A stretch of 64,000 nt of DNA, taken from positions 1,426,001 through 1,490,000 of the forward strand of contig CAWGLY010000005.1 in NCBI GenBank assembly GCA_963823505.1, read 5' to 3'. This document shows, in pieces, positions 33,925-43,696 of the stretch (position 1 is the first letter of the stretch; each line of letters starts with the position of its first letter). The stretch is from DATHZQ01 sp963823505. GTDB taxonomy: Bacteria; Actinomycetota; Acidimicrobiia; Spongiisociales; UBA5794. The notes beneath the pieces are model-generated. The model made no database searches. It was not told the DNA's origin and worked only from the letters and a program-made list of their open reading frames with translations. Position numbers and translations under genes: made by a program.

Positions 33925-34546
33925 TCAGGAAAACAGGCGGAGGTCGTCGGCGGTGCAGCCGGCGAGCCGGTACCGGCCCGGGTCCGGTCGCCGCCCGCCT
34001 GCCAGACGCACGAACGTCTCCAGATCCGTCACTGCCTTGGCGCTGCCCTCTCCTTCGCTGCCGAATCTGTAGCGCTCCCCGTCGACACTGACGTCGATGG
34101 CTGGCCGTGCACCGATCCGACTGCGGGCGACCAGCAGATCGACGGCGAGATTGCTTCCCTCACTGGCGTAGGCGCCGGGCTCGTCGAGCGCCTCCCGCAC
34201 ATCGCCGCCGTGCATCCACTCCCCGATCCCGACACCGTCGAGCACTCCCTCCGCTGCGTCGATGGCTTCCGCAGCATCTGCGTATCCGGCGAACAACTCC
34301 TCCAGCACCGCAGGCCACCGGCCAGGATCGCCGCTCCTCGACATCGTGCTCGTTGTCCTCCGCCGTGAACCGGTGCACCGTTCCCAGAGCGACGTGGGTC
34401 AGGGCGGCGCCGCAGTGGGCGAGGACGTCGCGCACCGACCATCCGGCGCACACGGTCGGACGATCGAACCCGCCATCGGGTGCCCGCTCCAAGATGGGCC
34501 GGAGTGCCGTCGCCTCCGTCAACAGGATCCGAGCAGCAGCACGCAT
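33925..34546 (-). pseudogene. Mycothiol-dependent maleylpyruvate isomerase-like gene, frameshifted
   Basis: Two abutting frames make one protein of about 207 residues. The first half, from ATG 34546, reads MRAAARILLTEATALRPI and then DRPTVCAGWSVRDVLAH, the DinB-like metal/thiol domain signature (TIGR03083/MDMPI_N). The second half, in the next frame to 33925, starts around GRWPAVLEELFAGY and ends YRLAGCTADDLRLFS. The switch lies near 34320-34360. The total length is one base more than a multiple of three, consistent with a single-base insertion or two-base deletion. Either the gene is newly broken or a base-calling error is present. Related proteins use mycothiol as cofactor, an actinobacterial trait. 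Confidence 0.7.
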
Positions 34547-34595
34547 CGAGCCAGCGTAGACCCGACGGCAGCAGCTCTTGGTAGGTTGGCGGCGT

Positions 34596-35723
34596 ATGGC
34601 ATCCAGCGACTTTGCCGCTGCAGCGCGGCGCATCCATGGCGACCTACCCGTCGTGGACGGACACAACGACCTGCCCTGGAAACTGCGAGTCGAGGCCGGT
34701 GGCGACCTCGAGTTGCGCGACCCGGGTGGCCACCTGGACGGGTTCCACACCGACATCCCGCGCCTGGTCGAGGGAGGGGTAGGTGGGCAATGGTGGTCCG
34801 TGTACGTGCCCGCGGACGTGCCCGGCCCGTTTGCGCAGACGATGGCCCAGATCGATCTCGTCGAGGAGATGGTCGCACGCAACGATCGCCTCGAGCTCGC
34901 CACGACGGCCGGTGCCGTCCGGCGGGTCCGCTCGACCGGCAGGATCGCCTCATTGTTGGGGGCGGAGGGCGGCCACTGCATCGAAGGATCGCTCGACAAG
35001 CTGGACGCACTCGCCGACCGGGGGGTGCGGTACATGACGCTCACCCACAGCGACACCACCGGGTGGGCAGATTCCGCAACCGATGAACCCCGCCACGGCG
35101 GGCTCAACGCGTTCGGCGAAGACATCGTGCGCAGGATGAACCGCCGCGGCATGCTCGTCGACGTGTCCCACGTGGCGGCCACGACGATGCGAGACGCTCT
35201 GCGGGTGAGCGCCGCACCGATCATCGCCTCCCATTCGAACGCCTACGCACTCGCCCCTCACCCCCGCAACGTACCCGATGACGTGATCGCAGAGGTCGGC
35301 CGCCGTGGGGGGGTGATCATGGCGGCGTTCTTCCCAGGCTTTGTCGTTGCGAGCACGGCGAAAGCGATGCTCCGGCTCTTCGACGAGTGGCGCCGCATCA
35401 GGGCGGAGTTGGAGGGCAACGAAGCCGCCATCGCGGCAGAGATCGAGGCCCGCGACGCAGAAATGGATCTCGATCGGGGACATGTCGACGATGTCGTCGA
35501 TCACATCGAGCACATTGCGGCCGTTGGCGGTGTCGACGCCGTCGGTCTCGGCTCCGACTTCGACGGCATGACGATGGTGCCCGCCGGCCTGGAGGACGTG
35601 ACCCGCTACCCGGCGATCACAGAGGCATTGCTGGCGAGAGGCTGGAGTGAGGGAGATGTGAGGAAGGTGCTCGGCGAGAACACGCTGCGAGTGATGGAGG
35701 CCGCCGAAGCTGTGGCCGGATGA
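34596..35723 (+). CDS. Membrane dipeptidase-like peptidase (M19)
   Basis: The 375-residue enzyme has a TIM-barrel with a binuclear zinc site. VDGHNDLPW (His23, Asp25), Glu124 (LLGAEGG), His192 (VDVSHV) and His213 (ASHSN) supply the ligands, and GLGSDFDG carries the conserved Asp. Such enzymes hydrolyse dipeptides, including D-containing ones, and some act on beta-lactam-like bonds. No signal peptide is seen, so the protein is cytoplasmic. The ATG at 34596 was chosen; a TTG six codons upstream is less likely. It diverges from the frameshifted isomerase-like gene. Confidence 0.92.
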   Translation: MASSDFAAAARRIHGDLPVVDGHNDLPWKLRVEAGGDLELRDPGGHLDGFHTDIPRLVEGGVGGQWWSVYVPADVPGPFAQTMAQIDLVEEMVARNDRLELATTAGAVRRVRSTGRIASLLGAEGGHCIEGSLDKLDALADRGVRYMTLTHSDTTGWADSATDEPRHGGLNAFGEDIVRRMNRRGMLVDVSHVAATTMRDALRVSAAPIIASHSNAYALAPHPRNVPDDVIAEVGRRGGVIMAAFFPGFVVASTAKAMLRLFDEWRRIRAELEGNEAAIAAEIEARDAEMDLDRGHVDDVVDHIEHIAAVGGVDAVGLGSDFDGMTMVPAGLEDVTRYPAITEALLARGWSEGDVRKVLGENTLRVMEAAEAVAG

Positions 35724-35732
35724 AGGGCGGGG

Positions 35733-36473
35733 TCAGGAACGCCAGCCCTCGAGCGTCGCATCGATCCACGATCTGGCGGCTGCCACCTTCTCGTCTTCGT
35801 CGCCCGGCTGCCTGGCCAGGGGCTCGCCGAACCGGATCTTCACCGTGGTCCCGAACGGGACGGGGAAGAGGTTGTTGTTGAACAGCCGCCACGAGCCGTC
35901 GACCGCAACCGGTACAACGGGCAGCTCGCTCGCCGACCGCAGCAGCACCTTCGAGCCTGCAGGCTTGAACTCACCAAGCGACCCATCCCGCGACCGGGTT
36001 CCTTCGGGGAAGATCACAACGCTGACGTCCCGTTCCTGGGCCGTCTTGGCCATGTCGGAAATTGCCCGTAACGCCTGACGACGATCATCCCTGTCGATGA
36101 GACAGTTGCCGCCACGGCGGAGATTCAGCGACACGCTGGGGATCTTCCGCCCCAGTTCCTTCTTCGCAACATACTTCGGGAAGTTGGTGAACAGCAGCCC
36201 GCCAATCAAGACGATGTCGAACATGCTCTGGTGGTTCGAGATCAGTGCATAGCCCGTATGAGGCTTGATCGCCGGGTCGCGTTCGACCTCGACCTTGGTG
36301 CCGGCAATGCTGAAGACGGCAACGAGGGTCCGCTGGAGGGCGGCCATCACATACTCGAAGGGTCGAAGGCCAAACAGCAACGCCACGCGACCGACGAGGT
36401 CGTAGATACCGAGCGACAACCCGAAGGCAATCACCGTCGGGATGCTCACCAGCCAGTCACGGGCACGTCGCAT
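35733..36473 (-). CDS. plsC: 1-acyl-sn-glycerol-3-phosphate acyltransferase
   Basis: The 246-residue protein has one or two N-terminal membrane segments (about 8-45). The acyltransferase motifs are NHQSMFD (80-86, HX4D catalytic pair) and FPEGTRS (155-161, phosphate-binding). It should transfer an acyl chain to lysophosphatidate at the inner membrane face, giving phosphatidate. It is convergent with the dipeptidase gene (10 bp apart). Paralogues with other acceptors exist, so the acceptor is inferred. Confidence 0.88.
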   Translation of the reverse strand: MRRARDWLVSIPTVIAFGLSLGIYDLVGRVALLFGLRPFEYVMAALQRTLVAVFSIAGTKVEVERDPAIKPHTGYALISNHQSMFDIVLIGGLLFTNFPKYVAKKELGRKIPSVSLNLRRGGNCLIDRDDRRQALRAISDMAKTAQERDVSVVIFPEGTRSRDGSLGEFKPAGSKVLLRSASELPVVPVAVDGSWRLFNNNLFPVPFGTTVKIRFGEPLARQPGDEDEKVAAARSWIDATLEGWRS

Positions 36474-36539
36474 AACGACGGCAATCTACGCTGCAACGCT
36501 CCCAGGGGCCATTCGGCCCGGGGTACGGCCGAGCGATCG

Positions 36540-39223
36540 CTACTCGGCTGCCATCCTGCGCAAGACCATGTGGAGGATTCCGCCGTTGCGGAGGTACTGC
36601 ACCTCAACGGGTGTGTCGCAACGACATGTCGCCATGAACTCCACCGTCGCCCCGTCGGCCTTCGTCGCCACCACTCGCACGAGCTGCCGTGGTTGGAGTT
36701 CGTCATCGACATCGATGGCGAAGGTTTCCGTCCCGTCCAGCCCGAGGCTGTCGGCGTCCTCACCCTCGGGGAAGGTCAACGGCAGAACACCCATCATGAC
36801 GAGGTTGGATCGGTGGATCCGCTCGAAGCTGGTCGCGATGACTGCCTTGACGCCCAGCAGGAATGTGCCCTTTGCAGCCCAATCACGCGACGAGCCCATC
36901 CCGTAGTCGCTGCCGCCCAGCACCACCAGCGGGATGCCCGCGTTCTTGTAGTTGAGGCTGGCCTCGTAGACGCTCTTGACGGCGCCGTCCGTGAAGTCGG
37001 TGGTGGCACCGCCTTCGGTTCCCGGTGCGATTTGATTGCGGATGCGCACGTTGGCGAAGGTGCCTCGGGTCATCACCCGGTCGTTGCCGCGGCGGGAGCC
37101 GTAGCTGTTGAACATCCTCCGTTCGACACCCTGCTCGATCAGGTACTGGCCTGCAGGGGTGTCCAGGGCGATGCCCCCTGCAGGACTGATGTGATCCGTC
37201 GTGACGGAGTCGCCGAGCTTCAGGAGCACCCGAGCCCCCGAGATGGGCCGAATCGGCGTGACCTCGGACGTGAGGTCCATGAAGAACGGGGGCTCTTGGA
37301 CGTAGGTGCTCGTGGGGTCCCACGGATACAGCGCCTCGTCTGTGGATGGGATGGCGCGCCACTCCTCCGAACCCTCGAACACGGCGCCGTATTCGGTTCT
37401 GAACTGCTCGGTCTTCACCGAGCGACCGACGATCTCATCGATCTCAGCCTGGGTGGGCCAGATGTCGCGCAGGTAGACGTCGTTGCCGGCCTCGTCCTGC
37501 CCGATGGGGTCGGCGGTGAGATCGGTGTCGACGGTCCCTGCAATGGCGTACGCAACTACGAGCGGCGGGGATGCCAGGTAGTTGGCCCGCACGTCCTGTG
37601 AGATGCGACCTTCGAAGTTACGGTTGCCGGACAGCACCGACGCCACGACCAGGTCGTGCTCGTTGACGGCTGCGCTGATTTCTTCGGGCAGCGGGCCCGA
37701 GTTGCCGATGCAGGTCGTGCACCCATAACCCACGAGGTAGAAGCCGGCGGCTTCGAGGTCCTCCGTCAGCCCGCTGTCATCGAGGTAATCGGTCACCACC
37801 TTCGAGCCCGGGGCAAGGGAGGTCTTCACCCAAGGCTTCCGGGTCAGGCCGCGTTCGCGTGCCTTGCGGGCGACGAGACCTGCCCCAACCATCACGTCGG
37901 GGTTGGAGGTGTTGGTGCACGAAGTGATGGCGGCAATGACGACGTCGCCGTCTTGAAGCTGGAAATCGGCACCTCCGTAGCTCACCGGCACCGGTGCCGT
38001 CTGCGTGGTCCCCTGCTTGCGGAGACCGCCGGCCAGATCCGCCTGCCACTGCGATTGCATGTTGCCGAGTGCGATCCGATCCTGCGGCCGCTTGGGCCCC
38101 GCCAGCGATGTCTCGACGGTGGACATGTCGAGCTCGAGGCTGGAGCTGTAGACGATGTTGCGGTCGTCGTCTCGCCACATGCCCTGCATCCGGTAGTACT
38201 GCTCGACGGTGGCCACCAGCTCCTCGGAACGCCCGGTGAGGCGCATGTACTTGGTGGTTTGCTCGTCGACGGGGAAGAATCCGATGGTGGCGCCGTACTC
38301 GGGAGCCATGTTGGCGATGGTCGCCCGATTGGCCAGCGGCATGCCGGCAAGCCCTGGGCCGTAGAACTCGACGAACTTGCTGACGACGCCGTGCTCCCGC
38401 AGCATCTCCACGACGCGCAGCACGAGGTCGGTGGCAGTGACGCCCTCGCGGCAGATGCGCCGGTGAGCTTGAAACCGACGACCTCGGGAAGGAGCATGTA
38501 GATCGGCTGCCCAACCATTGCAGCCTCGGCCTCGATACCGCCGACGCCCCACCCCACGACACCGAGGCCATTGATCATGGTCGTGTGCGAGTCGGTCCCC
38601 ACCAGGCTGTCGGGATACAGCGTCGTGCCGTCATCCCATGCCACCTTGGCGAGGTACTCCAGATTGACCTGGTGCACGATGCCCGTTGCCGGAGGCACGA
38701 CACGGAAATTGTCGAACGCCGACTGCCCCCACTTCAAGAATTCGTAGCGTTCCCGGTTGCGCTCGAACTCGAGCTCGGAGTTGATCTGGAGCGCCATGCC
38801 GCTGTTGAAGGCGTCGACCTGCACGGAGTGATCGATGACGAGGTCGCTTGGCACCAACGGGTTGACCTTCTGCGCCGATGCCGGATCGCCCGTCATGCGG
38901 ACGATGGCCGATCGCATGGCGGCGAGGTCCACCACTGCCGGTACGCCGGTGAAGTCCTGGAGCACGACCCGTCCAGGGGTGAACGCGATTTCCGTCTCCT
39001 CGACTTTGGCGGCGTCGTACTGCGCCAGCGCCTGCACGTCGTCGTCGGTGACAACCGCACCGTCGTGGTTTCTCAGCACCGATTCGAGCAGGACCTTGAT
39101 CGAGTACGGCAGGCTGTCGATGTCCCCGAGGTGCTTGAGCGCATCGAGCTGGTACACCACGCGCTCGCCGAGCCGGGTGTCGACCGTGGTGCGTGCCTCG
39201 AACGGGTCATGTACGCCTGACAT
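36540..39223 (-). pseudogene. acnA: Aconitate hydratase, interrupted by one frameshift
   Basis: Two frames together encode a complete ~895-residue aconitase of the AcnA/IRP type. The 5' frame starts at ATG 39223 (MSGVHDPFEARTTVDTRLGE) and reads through PDSLVGTDSHTTMINGLGVV to VVGFKLTG near 38465. The 3' frame continues with EGVTATDLVLRVVEMLREHG and contains the cluster ligand region GYGCTTCIGNSGPL and the swivel domain to 36540. The enzyme isomerises citrate to isocitrate through a [4Fe-4S] cluster. Between the two parts, 11 bases stand where I expect 9. Such a core gene is seldom lost, so a sequence error is the leading explanation; a true lesion cannot be excluded. Confidence 0.85.
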
Positions 39224-39332
39224 TGGGGCCTCGATTCCTGCGATCAGCGGTTCATTCGCTCAGTTGAACCATGTTAGAGGTGCCCCGTGTGACGCTTTGG
39301 TGCCCGGCCTCGACCCCCATTTGGCGGAAAGC

Positions 39333-39352
39333 GAAAGATCGGTCGATCTTTC
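39333..39352. terminator. Hairpin between large NAD-binding gene and acnA
   Basis: GAAAGATC and GATCTTTC (8 bp arms, GGTC loop) lie in the 244 bp gap downstream of the 39468 gene. No T-run follows in the minus direction; it could instead be a regulator site for acnA. Confidence 0.35.
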
Positions 39353-39467
39353 CGATGGGGTGAAGCCCCGCCGCGACGTCGCCAAGGGGGGCCTCGTGTT
39401 CAGTCGGGCCCACGGACCGTTCAGGCTGCGGGCACATCAGGGTGACAGCAGTGCGAAGGATCTGTGA

Positions 39468-41135
39468 TCATTTGACTCTGTACCCGCCCAGCTCGTTCGC
39501 CAGGACCCAGGCGACGACGGTCCCGATCTCGATGCCGCTGAACGGGTAGGACTCCAGGCGCACCGCATCCGACCCGAGTTCGGGGTGCGGAGGGCCTGCA
39601 GCCTGCATCTGCTCGAACCGCTTCTGCCATCGCACGATGTTGGCAGGCCTGAGATCGACCCATCCCTTGTCGGCCCAGGCATCCCGATCCTCGGCAGTGA
39701 CCGTCGCCACCCGATGACCGGGGATCTCGGGGATCCGCAACCTCGGGCCACGAATCAGACGCTTGCCGTCCGGTTGCAGAATGCCGAGACCCAGGGAGGC
39801 CATCGTGTCGCACATGTCGGGTGACGACGCAAGCCGTGCCGACAGCGCCCGTGCCGCCGTCTCCGGATCGGTTGCGACTACTCCGGCCAGCGACCCGTAT
39901 TCGGCCCGCAGCAGCTCCGCCTCCCACAACAGCTTGGAGAGCTCCGGCGGGCCGAGCTGGCCCAGCGCAACCGAGTGTGTACCGGTGTCCTGCTCCAACC
40001 GAGCCAGCACCTCGAGGGCCTGTCCCCGGAGGACCCCTCCCCGGTAGGACGGGCCGAGCACCGCGCCATCCACCGCGGCAATGACGTCCTTGCCGGTGTT
40101 GCCGCCGTCGATCTCCTCCACGACGAGCTGAGCAATCTCCTCGGGTGTCACGAACTCCATCTGGCCGATGGACGTGATGGCTTCGAACTCCCCTCTCGTG
40201 AACACACCGTTCTCCCCGGTGTCGACGACTGGGAGGACCACCATCCCAAGCGGCTCGAACTCGCCTTCGTCCATGTCCACATTGAGGCGATCGGACAACG
40301 CGATCTCCCTGGCCGCATAACGGCGCACCGGCTCACCCGCCTCGAGGATCGGCCGGCTCTCCACCCTGGCGTAGCCGATGAGGGCGGCCGGCTTGATCTC
40401 CTTCACCTTTGGGCCACCGGCGGTGCGTGCCATCAAGAAGAGCAGCCCCGTATGGGCGAAGGCCACCGCGGTTTTGGTCATCAGCTTGGCCGACGGCCGA
40501 TCCTCGCTGTGGGTGTAGGGGATGTTGAGACCCATCCCGCCCGTCCCCGTCGTCCCGACCTTCAGGTACAGACGCGTCTGCGCCTCGCGGAGCGCTCGAT
40601 CCAGGATCATCACGTGGCGAATCAGCTGCGGAACCGATTGCGACAGGATGAGCGATTCGACGGCACCCTCGACCTTGTCGGCGTCCGCTGCCGTCACCCC
40701 GGCTTCGACGGTTCGCTTGGCCACGATCGACGATGTGTAGACGTCCTGATAGCTGATCGCCGTTGCCGTGTTGATCGCATCCACGACCACGTCGGGCCGG
40801 TACTTGCCGACGAGCGCCGCGATGCGCGACCGCCCGTAGGCGGAATCGAAGGGGCCCAGGAGGTCCTCGAAGATGCACTCGCGGGACTCCCCATCGACGA
40901 GGAGCTCGGCTCGGTCCCGCTTGCTGAATTCGTCCCTGGCGAAAACGTCACCCCACTCCCCCTCGAAGGCGACGCGAGGATGCCGCCGGCTCAACGCCGC
41001 AACGGCCTTCTCGACGTCGTCTTCCGTGCGGGAGGCAATCACGATCCGATCGGGGCGCAAATCGTGAGCGATGTGCTCGGCGACCTGGGCGCCCACGAGC
41101 CCGGCTCCTCCGAGGACAAGGAACGTGCGGTCCAC
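39468..41135 (-). CDS. Large NAD(P)-binding Rossmann protein (SDR/saccharopine-dehydrogenase-like)
   Basis: The protein has 555 residues. The N-terminal Rossmann fold begins FLVLGGAGLVGAQVAEHI (about 5-22), with IVIASRTEDD at the end of strand two, and DVVVDAINTATAIS follows in the first 150 residues. The remainder (from about 200) has no recognised domain and ends in VVAWVLANELGGYRVK. The closest general pattern is an extended SDR or saccharopine reductase-like protein of unknown substrate. The GTG start at 41135 has AAGGAG six bases upstream; the frame to 41219 was not used. It is upstream of acnA on the same strand, 244 bp away. Confidence 0.65.
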   Translation of the reverse strand: MDRTFLVLGGAGLVGAQVAEHIAHDLRPDRIVIASRTEDDVEKAVAALSRRHPRVAFEGEWGDVFARDEFSKRDRAELLVDGESRECIFEDLLGPFDSAYGRSRIAALVGKYRPDVVVDAINTATAISYQDVYTSSIVAKRTVEAGVTAADADKVEGAVESLILSQSVPQLIRHVMILDRALREAQTRLYLKVGTTGTGGMGLNIPYTHSEDRPSAKLMTKTAVAFAHTGLLFLMARTAGGPKVKEIKPAALIGYARVESRPILEAGEPVRRYAAREIALSDRLNVDMDEGEFEPLGMVVLPVVDTGENGVFTRGEFEAITSIGQMEFVTPEEIAQLVVEEIDGGNTGKDVIAAVDGAVLGPSYRGGVLRGQALEVLARLEQDTGTHSVALGQLGPPELSKLLWEAELLRAEYGSLAGVVATDPETAARALSARLASSPDMCDTMASLGLGILQPDGKRLIRGPRLRIPEIPGHRVATVTAEDRDAWADKGWVDLRPANIVRWQKRFEQMQAAGPPHPELGSDAVRLESYPFSGIEIGTVVAWVLANELGGYRVK

Positions 41136-41375
41136 TTCAGGCTCCTTCTGACCGATCGGGATCTGGCGACACCGTACGGCCGGAACCGGTGTGGCGACCA
41201 TGGCCGGATGCCCCCGCACCGCGGGTCGTATGACCGCGGAACCGGCGACCGACCGTCGTTCAGGTGAATGCGACGTAGCAAGCTCGCGAATTTCTGCCCT
41301 AGGACGCGAAAACTCTCCTTGATTTTGGGGGCTATTGAGCCGCGCGGCCCATGGTTCGTGTCACACCTAGCCGCG

Positions 41376-41579
41376 ATGATCACTACACGATCCCAACTGT
41401 GGAAGCGAGCCGAGGGGTGGAACGTGGCGGCGATATTTGGACTGAGCGTGGCCCTGGGCTTGCTGTTCACTTTCCTGGCCGGCTGGAGCCAGGTGGCGGA
41501 GCTGTTCCGCGAATCTGAGCAAGATCGGATCGATCGTGAGTTCGCATTGATGGTCGCAATGCTCGACATCGACGGCTGA
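41376..41579 (+). CDS. Small single-pass membrane protein, hypothetical
   Basis: The protein has 67 residues from ATG 41376. It has a short basic N-terminus (TTRSQLWKRAEGW), one membrane helix (about 17-37, IFGLSVALGLLFTFLAGW) and an acidic C-terminal tail (RESEQDRIDREFA). Composition is protein-like and topology would be N-in. There is no clear ribosome site and no recognised family, so this is tentative. Confidence 0.45.
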   Translation: MITTRSQLWKRAEGWNVAAIFGLSVALGLLFTFLAGWSQVAELFRESEQDRIDREFALMVAMLDIDG

Positions 41580-41832
41580 TTCAACGTCCTCCACCCGTCG
41601 TGCGGTGCTGCAGCCGCAGCGGCAACAGCAGCCGGACGGGCCCCACGTGACAGATGGTCGCCAGAACATGTGCGAGCCCGGACCTGTCAGTAACAACCCG
41701 AAGGTCGCAACTGCGGCACGGGCCTCTTAGGACGAACCCTCAGCGTTTTCGAAGCGCCTCTGGCCTACAAAGGCGCAAAACCCATCGAAGTCCTCTATCC
41801 GTACGTCCCCCCAATCGGTAAAGCTCTCCGTA
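41580..41832. other. Gene-poor stretch, nothing recognised
   Basis: Between the small membrane protein and the weak frame at 41833, no protein-like frame, repeat or RNA gene was found. Together with the following 350 bp it forms the least gene-dense part of the window. Confidence 0.4.
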
Positions 41833-42231
41833 TTGAGTGGATTCCTGGCCAGCGCGAGGACGGGGACACCAGTGTTGGAGGTTCGGACGCTTCGACCGTT
41901 GCCTTCCGAGGGGCGGCTCAGCCAGTTCGCTCTCGGAGACCTCACGGCTCCGGGGCTCCACGTGGTCCACGCCCCTCCCGGGTGCGTCGTCTCAGAAGAC
42001 GCTGCCGCGGTCCTGGACGCAATCAACGGCCGGCCCGCTTGGGTTCGCCTATCCCGTCTCGATCAACACCCCGGGGTAGGGAATCTCAGTGAGCAACCCT
42101 GGGGAGATTCACATGAGCGTGGTCACGCACAAGACCGTGACTGCGGAAGGGCACCTATTCGCTGGCATACATGCTTGACTCACGGATCCTCTAGCTGGGG
42201 TCCCAGAGTGAGGCGACGGGTGTGGCGGTGA
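41833..42231 (+). CDS. Weak hypothetical frame, possible remnant of a MalT-like ATPase
   Basis: The frame runs 132 residues from a TTG. Residues ~30-75 (GDLTAPGLHVVHAPPG, DAINGRPAWVRLSRLD) resemble the P-loop start of MalT-type LuxR regulators, but the GKT of the P-loop is replaced by VVSED and the rest is not protein-like. The 3' end overlaps the AAA gene at 42191. A decayed fragment is likelier than a working gene. The resemblance is from pattern only. Confidence 0.25.
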   Translation: MSGFLASARTGTPVLEVRTLRPLPSEGRLSQFALGDLTAPGLHVVHAPPGCVVSEDAAAVLDAINGRPAWVRLSRLDQHPGVGNLSEQPWGDSHERGHAQDRDCGRAPIRWHTCLTHGSSSWGPRVRRRVWR

Positions 42232-43441
42232 TGCGGTTGCCGAACGAGTGGGTGTGGGTGCCGGTATAGAGGATGAATCCGTGGATGAACTGGTCGCAGA
42301 GCTTGTCGCGGAGCCACACGAGATGGCGGACGTCTCGCTGGCTGACAGTTGCGCCGATCTTGACCTCGACAGCGACGATGCGGCCGTCGCCGTGTTCGAG
42401 GATCAGGTCGATCTCGATCCCGGAACGATCCCGGAAGTGATATGGCCTCACCTCGTCGTCTGCCCACGAGAGCTGTTTGGCGATCTCGTTTACGACGAAT
42501 GTCTCGAGCAGCGGACCTCGGGCGGGGTCGAGCGGGTTGGCCAGCGCTGCCGATGTCTTGCCGAGGAGGGCGGCAGCGAGCCCGGTGTCGGTGAGATACA
42601 TCTTGGGGTGCTTCTTCACCTTGGCGGTCAAGTTGCGGGACCACGCCGGGATGCGATGGATCAGGTAGATCATCTCCAGATATGAGACGTAGTCGGCGGT
42701 GGTGTCGAGTGCGCCGAGTCCCACGTCACGGTGCACCGAAGCCATCACCAACTCGCTCGAGGTCCGTGCCGCAAGCGCTCTCAGCAAGCGGGGGAGCTGG
42801 TCGGCCTTGCGGGCACCGGTCAACTCGGTGACGTCTCGCTGGATGAGGGTGCGCAGATAGTTCGAGAACCAGCGTCCCCGCACTCCGGAGGGCAGAGCGA
42901 CTGCATCCGGGTAGCCCCCGGCGCAGAGACGATCGAGGTAGCCGCGAGTGGTGAGGTCGCAGGGCCGGTTGGCGCGGATCGCCGTGGCATCGCTGAAGGC
43001 GAGTTGCGCAAACGAGTCGTCGGTGCCGTGAATCTCGCCTTGGGAGAACGGCCATAGATCCAACAGGACGGCCCGCCCCGCCAGTGACTCCGAAATGGTG
43101 GGTACGGTGAGGAAGTCTGCGGACCCGTCCAAAAGGAACTGCCCCGGTGTGGGGTCCTCGTCCACCGCAAGCTTGATCGCCCGTACCAACGGGTCACCGC
43201 CACGCTGGATCTCATCGATCACGATGGGGCGATCCCCGAACGACACGAACCCCCGCGGGTCGGCCACGGCCGCCTGCAGCGTCACGTCATCATCGAGGCG
43301 ATGAAACGTACCCTGGCCCTCGGTCAGGGACCGCACCAAGGTGGTCTTTCCAGCCTGGCGGGGCCCGGCCACAACCACCACACGAGAGAACTCCAGCGCT
43401 TCCCGTACCAACGGGCCCAGCCGACGCTCCGTATAGACCAC
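42191..43441 (-). CDS. AAA ATPase with DUF4143 (AAA_14 family)
   Basis: The protein has 416 residues and a GTG start. The Walker A GPRQAGKTT is at 26-34, and Walker B is PIVIDEIQR near 73-81. The C-terminal DUF4143 region (about 200-400) includes EIDLILEHGDGRIVAVEVK, a pattern like the D-ExK core of PD-(D/E)XK nucleases. These proteins are common in genome accessory regions and their role is unknown; some are suspected toxin or mobile-element functions. It lies in a gene-poor segment, is flanked by frame remnants and has no operon partner. Confidence 0.85.
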   Translation of the reverse strand: MVYTERRLGPLVREALEFSRVVVVAGPRQAGKTTLVRSLTEGQGTFHRLDDDVTLQAAVADPRGFVSFGDRPIVIDEIQRGGDPLVRAIKLAVDEDPTPGQFLLDGSADFLTVPTISESLAGRAVLLDLWPFSQGEIHGTDDSFAQLAFSDATAIRANRPCDLTTRGYLDRLCAGGYPDAVALPSGVRGRWFSNYLRTLIQRDVTELTGARKADQLPRLLRALAARTSSELVMASVHRDVGLGALDTTADYVSYLEMIYLIHRIPAWSRNLTAKVKKHPKMYLTDTGLAAALLGKTSAALANPLDPARGPLLETFVVNEIAKQLSWADDEVRPYHFRDRSGIEIDLILEHGDGRIVAVEVKIGATVSQRDVRHLVWLRDKLCDQFIHGFILYTGTHTHSFGNRITATPVASLWDPS

Positions 43442-43696
43442 GACGTCGCCCCCAATGCTCGGATCCGTCCAGCCTTTGGCAGCATGATCGTCCCCACACT
43501 ACCAGTAGATTCGTCCCCGAACTAGTAGAAGGAACGTCCGGCACAGCAGGTCGACTCAGCGAACTTCGACGTCGATAAGACGCTGTTGTGGCAGCGCTGA
43601 GCGCGGCGCCGATGAAATGTGGGGGCGCCTGATTCGTTGCGCCGTCTCGGGCCAATGCCTCGAGGACGCGTACTGCCGTCAGCGGCGCCGGCCGGC

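Noticed and set aside
38440..38480. Programmed frameshift in aconitase
   Set aside because: No slippery heptamer or following structure is evident, and aconitases are not known to use one.
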